Shown here piece after piece: positions 17,097 to 21,672 of a stretch of 21,672 bases of DNA; position 1 is the first letter of the stretch, and each line of letters begins with the position of its first letter. Source of the DNA: Phytomonas francai (taxonomy: Eukaryota > Euglenozoa > Kinetoplastea > Trypanosomatida > Trypanosomatidae); contig MJCC01000006.1 of NCBI GenBank assembly GCA_001766655.1, positions 550,509 through 572,180 on the forward strand, read 5' to 3'. The translations under genes and the position numbers were made by a program. The notes under the pieces are model-generated. The model saw only the letters and a list, made by a program, of their open reading frames with translations, did not search any database and was not told the origin of the DNA.

Positions 17097-17750
17097 TGTT
17101 GTACAGTTCGAAAATAATTCACCGAACAAAATAGTAATAATGATGATAATACTATATTGCTTCAAAAAAAAAAAGGAAGCTTATATCTACATACACTGAT
17201 ATGGAAACCTGGTGCAGCCTAATACAACGCCTTCTCCGATGCACTTCTTACGATTATAATGCGCAAGAAAAGAAAATCTTAAATACGTTGTGGAACTTGC
17301 CTTAGCTTGTAATACCTGTAAGCGTCACTTATTGTAGCCTGTATTGTCTGAACCTCTTTAAATGAAATATGAATCAATCATGTATGTAATAATAGCAAAT
17401 AAAAAGGAAAGAATAATGTTAGTAATTGAATCATGAAGAAAAATAATAATAAATCCACATAGTAATTTCGACAATTGTTTAAAGTAATAAGTCTTTCTGA
17501 GAGGGTCAGTGTATCCCATCATCTGCATAAAATGTGCAGCTTTTTATACGCACTCACCTCATCCTATCTCATTTATTCTATAGACTGCTTCGCTACGTCT
17601 AGAGATAAAAAACGTAGAATAAATAAAGTATACAGTCATTATATTTCATGTCTTAAAGAAAGACCGAGACGATAATCTCTCGGAGGAGAGAAAAATTACA
17701 GGAACCTCCTCCTTTTGTCGCTGTGATGAAATAACCGAAGACCTTCCTCT
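17097..17750. other. Spacer between the disordered-protein gene and the Rubicon-homology gene
   Basis: AT-rich with no supported gene. The left part is the 5' UTR and splice region of the gene ending at 14622. The rest is the likely 3' UTR of the gene at 17751. Short plus-strand frames show no recognisable content. Confidence 0.55.
17152..17176 (-). promoter_or_regulatory. Probable spliced-leader acceptor
   Basis: The sense strand has CC followed by eleven T (17164-17176), then AG at 17160-17161 and a second AG at 17152-17153. Either gives a 5' UTR of about 55-65 nt free of ATG before the start at 17096. It is one of the clearest trans-splice signals in the window. Confidence 0.6.
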
Positions 17751-20207
17751 TCAGCTTCTACTCTCGCTATCAGCTCCCCCGAATTCACGCGCCGTGGAGC
17801 TCTGCAAAATCTTGCATACCTTACAGGAATCTGAGTTGCCTGCAGACACAGAGTCTTGCCAGCAGCGCTTATGATAGGCTGCTCCACAACGCTGACAGAC
17901 ATGTACATGAAGGACGTCGATCGACAAAACGAAAAAGGGCAGTACAGCCTCAGGAAGTCCACACAAAAAGCTCCTGTAACAATCACTCTCGGGAACACCA
18001 CATCCACAACGCTCCTTACCGCAAGCAAAAGTGTCCTTTTTATACGGTTTATAATGATGACCTTGATATCTTTGTTTTCGTTTTTGAATTTTTGACTCCT
18101 CCTCTATCCCGTGCACTTGAATACGTACAAAGTCTTCAGCGATGTCAGCAGGGCAGCACAGACGGCACACATCCGCAGCATGCCGCTGACAGGTCGTACA
18201 GCCACGGCTGTAGCCGCAGACACCACAAAGTTGCTGAAATAGGTGCCACTTCATGGCTTGGCGTACACGGTGCAGTGTCTGAAGTACACTACACGATGCA
18301 TAAAGCGGCCCCACTGAAGGTAGTGAATTGGCAGCAGACTCTGCTGTATTGTCGCTAGGCATTGAACATCCGTCTCGTGAGCCTCGCAGATGACCATGGC
18401 AGTGAGTTTGAACCTGTCTTAGAAGGCCTGCTTTTGTACTGTGGCTCAGTGCTAGAGCAAATCTTTCGTGTTGCTCTTCTTCCTCTTTCTCCTCCTTGGG
18501 GAAATACTTAAGTCTCACTTCTACCCTATCGTGGTGTCGGCGGTTGTTGTTGGGTGCTGTCAGGCTGTCATATGGCAGCCCCGATGGCGAGCTCTCGCCC
18601 CACGGCAACGATTTTGGCAACGGATAGAGAGTTCCAGGGCAACAACGATGCAGCTCTAGTAAGTCCGAAAGAGACCAGTGTTCCACTCCTTCCAGGTAAT
18701 ACCGCTGTGCCAAGGGCACGTAGCAGGCCGCGCCTGCCTCATCATCCCAGGCCTCCGCATCGACATCCCCATAGAAAAGGCGACGAAAGTGGGCACACTG
18801 GATACAGACCTCCCACAGCCTGTTGATCTGCACCCGTAGAGCGTGAGCAACACTAAGCGCTGTGACCGCTTCGTATAAACTTGGGTTCACCGCACCCACC
18901 GCAAAGAACGGTTTATCCTGATAACGCACCCAGAAATCTTTCACGGTATCACATACGGTGAATGGAGTCGCATCCCAATCCCAAAGCAGCCGCGATGGGA
19001 TTAGTGAAACCTCCCCCTGGTGGCACGCCCGACAGTAGTAGCGGTTTGTGTAATGGCAAAAACGCGCTGCTCCCGAGAAATCAAATTTCACGAGCCTCAG
19101 GAACCTCGACTGTGCGTGAAGGGGAGTCAGACAGCCAGCGCAGCGCCCCTGCCAAGCCCTCACCGCAATACCTTCGTCGGTGGAAGTACGTATCTCTCCA
19201 TATACGGGCGCCGCACATGCCCTGGCCCCGTAAAGGTCAGCGGCAGCTTTGCATTGAGGGTCCCTGTGGTAACCTGGCGATAAATGCACTCCGTCGTCCA
19301 CCTTTACGAACTCAGGTATCGGAAGCGATTGAAAGCGCCGCCACGGCGAACCCGCTTTTAGGCTCACAAAGCGCTGCAGCAGCGTCGGTAGTGGTATGTC
19401 CTTCCAAGTGCCCCTATCTCTCAGGGCCCCCTCCTCCAGACCGTCATCTAGGGCGCGGTCGTGGGGCCCCTCGTCGGTGTGCACGAAGCTTATCCCGGAG
19501 GCTGGCAAGGCGGAACAGGGGGAGGGGCTCCTCAGCCGCACCTCGACATCGCCTGGAGGCCCACAGAGCGAGATACTGGAGTCTAAAACTGAAGACTTCA
19601 CTCCAATCACTGTAGGGGGAGAGAAGACGCAGTTGTTAACGCATGCACCACCCTTCGAGGACGTCTCCAGGTCCGTGATAGTGGACGATACAATGACCAA
19701 GGGGGATTGGGGGAGCGACCCTGGCGGCCACGCCCCACACTCCCTAACTGGAAAGGGAGCCTCCCTAAAAGCTTCACTTCCAGTTTCGTTATTTAATACA
19801 GGATTCGGAGAAATCAAAGCCGGTCTAGTGTGCCCCACTGAGTGGCTAATGGGCGATCCATTGGAGGTGGAAGGGCTATTAGGGGAAAATTCACAGAAAA
19901 CGAGTTTTCCCTCAACGCGAGATTCTTCCTTGGCAATTATTGCACCCACAGTACGCTGAGACGGAAGAGCGCCTACCACATTGTTCGGCAGGCTCGACTC
20001 ATCAGTCTCGCCACAGCTCAGGGCCTTGCAATGGCACTCTAAAAAGCGGTAGCGTTCCTGAAGCCGCCGAAATCGAGCACGACTGGAATCTATAGCGATA
20101 CCATTGTGTTCACTGGACTGTTGAAGTGGTTTCTTGAGGAGCGTCTCTAAAATAGAAATGAGGTCTTCAATGTCTTTTTTGAGCAACAGCGCATCTGAAA
20201 GCCCCAT
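17751..20207 (-). CDS. Rubicon-homology (DUF4206) zinc-binding protein
   Basis: An 818-residue protein counted from the ATG at 20207. The N-terminal 310 residues are a short helix then low-complexity sequence. From about 350 it shows the Rubicon-homology layout: CAGC (C356, C359), C384, a YYCRACH cluster (C392, C395), then IPSRLLWDWD and NPSLYEA (441-447), both typical of the PLEKHM1/Rubicon/DUF4206 family. More CxxC pairs follow (C468/C471, C661/C664, C670/C673, C681/C684), and it ends with CQRCGAAYHKRCW and CKVC (C771, C774, H779, C782, C795, C798). In animals this domain binds Rab7 on late endosomes and lysosomes and controls autophagosome or endosome maturation. No RUN, PH or PX domain is seen, so the module stands alone. 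An insert of about 140 residues (510-650) splits it. The frame is open upstream to a GTG at 20303, but the acceptor AG at 20267 argues for the ATG. Confidence 0.8.
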   Translation of the reverse strand: MGLSDALLLKKDIEDLISILETLLKKPLQQSSEHNGIAIDSSRARFRRLQERYRFLECHCKALSCGETDESSLPNNVVGALPSQRTVGAIIAKEESRVEGKLVFCEFSPNSPSTSNGSPISHSVGHTRPALISPNPVLNNETGSEAFREAPFPVRECGAWPPGSLPQSPLVIVSSTITDLETSSKGGACVNNCVFSPPTVIGVKSSVLDSSISLCGPPGDVEVRLRSPSPCSALPASGISFVHTDEGPHDRALDDGLEEGALRDRGTWKDIPLPTLLQRFVSLKAGSPWRRFQSLPIPEFVKVDDGVHLSPGYHRDPQCKAAADLYGARACAAPVYGEIRTSTDEGIAVRAWQGRCAGCLTPLHAQSRFLRLVKFDFSGAARFCHYTNRYYCRACHQGEVSLIPSRLLWDWDATPFTVCDTVKDFWVRYQDKPFFAVGAVNPSLYEAVTALSVAHALRVQINRLWEVCIQCAHFRRLFYGDVDAEAWDDEAGAACYVPLAQRYYLEGVEHWSLSDLLELHRCCPGTLYPLPKSLPWGESSPSGLPYDSLTAPNNNRRHHDRVEVRLKYFPKEEKEEEEQHERFALALSHSTKAGLLRQVQTHCHGHLRGSRDGCSMPSDNTAESAANSLPSVGPLYASCSVLQTLHRVRQAMKWHLFQQLCGVCGYSRGCTTCQRHAADVCRLCCPADIAEDFVRIQVHGIEEESKIQKRKQRYQGHHYKPYKKDTFACGKERCGCGVPESDCYRSFLCGLPEAVLPFFVLSIDVLHVHVCQRCGAAYHKRCWQDSVSAGNSDSCKVCKILQSSTAREFGGADSESRS

Positions 20208-20266
20208 TTGAGTTTGATCTCTTTTTACCACCCTCAAAACGGTTCTGCACTCCCTTCTGGTGTTAC

Positions 20267-20300
20267 CTAAGTGAAAAGGGTAAAAATGAAATCGATAAAA
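20267..20300 (-). promoter_or_regulatory. Probable spliced-leader acceptor for Rubicon-homology gene
   Basis: A T-rich pyrimidine stretch on the sense strand (about 20271-20300) runs into TTCACTTAG with the AG at 20267-20268. The 5' UTR would be about 59 nt with no ATG before 20207. Confidence 0.55.
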
Positions 20301-20384
20301 CACTTATTTAATGCTGTATAGAACGTGCGTATTTTACAATGTATATCCAAGGCTCCAAGGAATTTCATTAAAAGAAATCCCTAA

Positions 20385-20411
20385 ATATATATGTATATAT
20401 ATATATATATT
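20385..20411. repeat. (AT)n microsatellite
   Basis: Alternating AT with one G interruption near 20393, in the spacer upstream of the Rubicon-homology gene. Confidence 0.9.
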
Positions 20412-20714
20412 ATACGGATTGTATAATATTCCGGTAAGTTTGTCCATACCAGATTCAATTTATGAGCCGCAATGCTGCAGAAAGGCAACTGGATTCTTTT
20501 AACTTTACCTTTATAACAAATAAGCCTCCACCTGAATGAATGCATTCAGTAGTAGCATTTGCCATTCGGTAAACATTTACTAAAGACCCATACTTACCCC
20601 TAGTGAACGATTTCTTCTATTTTTTAGCATTCTAAAAGGTATCGGCCCAAATCTTCATTCGATTAGCAATACCTTGTGATCTTTGATAGCCCTTCTGTCA
20701 ACCTTATTGATGAC

Positions 20715-21672
20715 TTAAGGCTTCCGCTTCTTTGGCGAGATAGCAGCGTTCTTGAGTTCCTTTACCACATCCTCCAAACGGCGGAAACCCAACAACTCGT
20801 TATCCCGCAAGGCATAATCTCGTGTAGCGTTGGCCACATCACCGGTATCACTGAGACGCCCTACTCTATCCTCCAAGCCTTGAAGAACAGCAACTATTTT
20901 TCCATATAGATCGTCGTTTATATTAACAGCCTCGACACTGTGCTTCAAAGCCTCTTGAGACAGTTGCTCTCCTATACAGGAGGGCTTAGAAGAAGTGGAA
21001 TTTCTTGGGAAAGGCTGAGCCTTAGTTTTCGGAAAAGGAACCCTTGTAGATCGCGTTTTATTGCGAGCAGAAACAGCATAAACACTAGAATCCTTTTGTG
21101 TACGCATCGAAATGGGTACTTCTTGACGCCTTGCAGATGGAATATCGAGAGCAATCAATTGCCTACGGAATTTCAAAGAATTAGGAGAAATATCGTCTCG
21201 AACTGTCGAAGTTTCTTTACTTGGCCAAGCAAGTAAACTCCTTGAAGCTGAAAGTTGGGAAGGTAATGATTTTAAAGAATTCAGGTTAGAAGGAGCCGCT
21301 GAATCAAAAATTTTAGAATGACGATTATGGTCATCCATGACTAACGAGAGGAAGCGAGAAGAAACAGAAACGCGAGAAGAGCCTAAGGAATGCTTCGAAG
21401 AAGAAGGCTTTCCCTTTAAATTTGTGGAAACAACTGGAACGCGCCTTCTCTCGTTCGAATTCAAGAGAATATTATGCGATTTATACTCCCTGACAGAGAA
21501 TAAGGAATTAATAGAGGACCTCGATTCATTCGCAATAACGTCCAGCTCAGTGCGCTCAGCGTCCGCCTGCTCGAGCTTCTCCGTCGCGGCGTCGCGCTCA
21601 CGCAGTGCCGCGTCCACGGCACCCTTCAGCTCAGTGCGCTCAGCGTCCGCCTGCTCGAGCTTCTCCGTCGCG
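20715..21672 (-). CDS. 3' end of a repeat-containing coiled-coil protein (partial)
   Basis: The frame is open to the right edge, so this is only the C-terminal part (about 319 codons seen). The first visible residues belong to a 28-residue repeat (about ATEKLEQADAERTEL plus a KGAVDAALRERDA linker) made of four heptads and predicted to be coiled coil. The repeat stops at about 21540 and a unique, Ser-rich, basic region of about 270 residues follows. It contains a short helical segment, DLYGKIVAVLQGLEDRVGRL, and ends in SPKKRKP. I do not recognise the family. Repetitive coiled-coil proteins of this kind are common in the kinetoplastid cytoskeleton and flagellum, but localisation here is unknown. 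The repeat is GC-rich and the unique part AT-rich. A GTG at 21617 is not a real start. Confidence 0.8.
   Translation of the reverse strand, partial: ATEKLEQADAERTELKGAVDAALRERDAATEKLEQADAERTELDVIANESRSSINSLFSVREYKSHNILLNSNERRRVPVVSTNLKGKPSSSKHSLGSSRVSVSSRFLSLVMDDHNRHSKIFDSAAPSNLNSLKSLPSQLSASRSLLAWPSKETSTVRDDISPNSLKFRRQLIALDIPSARRQEVPISMRTQKDSSVYAVSARNKTRSTRVPFPKTKAQPFPRNSTSSKPSCIGEQLSQEALKHSVEAVNINDDLYGKIVAVLQGLEDRVGRLSDTGDVANATRDYALRDNELLGFRRLEDVVKELKNAAISPKKRKP
21544..21672. repeat. 84-bp in-frame tandem repeat
   Basis: The 45 nt at 21544-21588 are repeated without a mismatch at 21628-21672, a period of 84 bp or 28 codons. The array continues beyond the window, so copy number is unknown. 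Confidence 0.9.

Larger units (their letters stand above)
20208..20714. other. Spacer between Rubicon-homology gene and repeat-protein gene
   Basis: No gene seen. It contains the 5' UTR and splice region of the Rubicon-homology gene, an (AT)n tract and the probable 3' UTR of the coiled-coil gene. Confidence 0.6.

Noticed and set aside
17097..17165. Hydrophobic N-terminus (possible signal peptide) on the 14622-17096 protein
   Set aside because: It is reached only from a TTG codon and lies directly behind a T11 tract and AG, so it is most likely 5' UTR. The first ATG is at 17096.
20208..20303. 32-residue N-terminal extension of the Rubicon-homology protein
   Set aside because: It starts at GTG and spans the probable splice acceptor AG at 20267-20268; the first ATG is at 20207.
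20715..21672. Transposon or retroelement origin for the repeat array
   Set aside because: The repeat is in frame, encodes regular heptads and is not flanked by terminal repeats or any polymerase or transposase motif.

Overview
This 21.7-kb window looks like nuclear DNA from a flagellated protist, most probably a kinetoplastid (trypanosomatid or relative). All seven coding regions lie on the minus strand, have no introns and are separated by AT-rich spacers. Upstream of most start codons, on the sense strand, there is a long polypyrimidine tract followed by an AG, as expected for spliced-leader trans-splicing of a polycistronic transcript. The organism call is an inference: no spliced leader, tRNA or rRNA is present, and I cannot name a genus.

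In order of transcription (right to left) the window holds: (1) the 3' end of a coiled-coil protein with 28-residue repeats that runs off the right edge (20715-21672); (2) a cysteine-rich protein with a Rubicon-homology/DUF4206 domain (17751-20207), a domain used elsewhere in endosome and autophagy control; (3) a large, mostly disordered protein with one conserved basic helical module (14622-17096); (4) DDRGK1/UFBP1, the ER adaptor of UFM1 conjugation (11196-12059), preceded by a 27-base poly(C) tract in the sense strand; (5) CFAP58, a conserved axonemal coiled-coil protein (7786-10731); (6) a probable mitochondrial protein with an ASKHA/Ppx-GppA-like phosphate-binding motif (5145-7076), preceded by a one-codon start-stop uORF; (7) a divergent serine/threonine kinase with an LKB1-like flavour (1174-4560), whose 3' end appears frameshifted at a G10 homopolymer.

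The genes do not form a pathway; this is the usual unrelated-gene layout of a kinetoplastid directional cluster. Two start codons were reassigned to ATG (17096 and 20207), because the longest open frames begin at TTG or GTG inside probable 5' UTRs. Coding regions contain sharp GC-rich islands with G or C homopolymers, whereas spacers are AT-rich and several carry (TA)n microsatellites. The 2.6-kb spacer at 12060-14621 is the largest gene-free stretch, and I see no gene in it. I found no mobile element, CRISPR array, tRNA or rRNA. The most notable items are the Rubicon-homology protein, the UFMylation adaptor, the kinase frameshift and the 84-bp repeat array.
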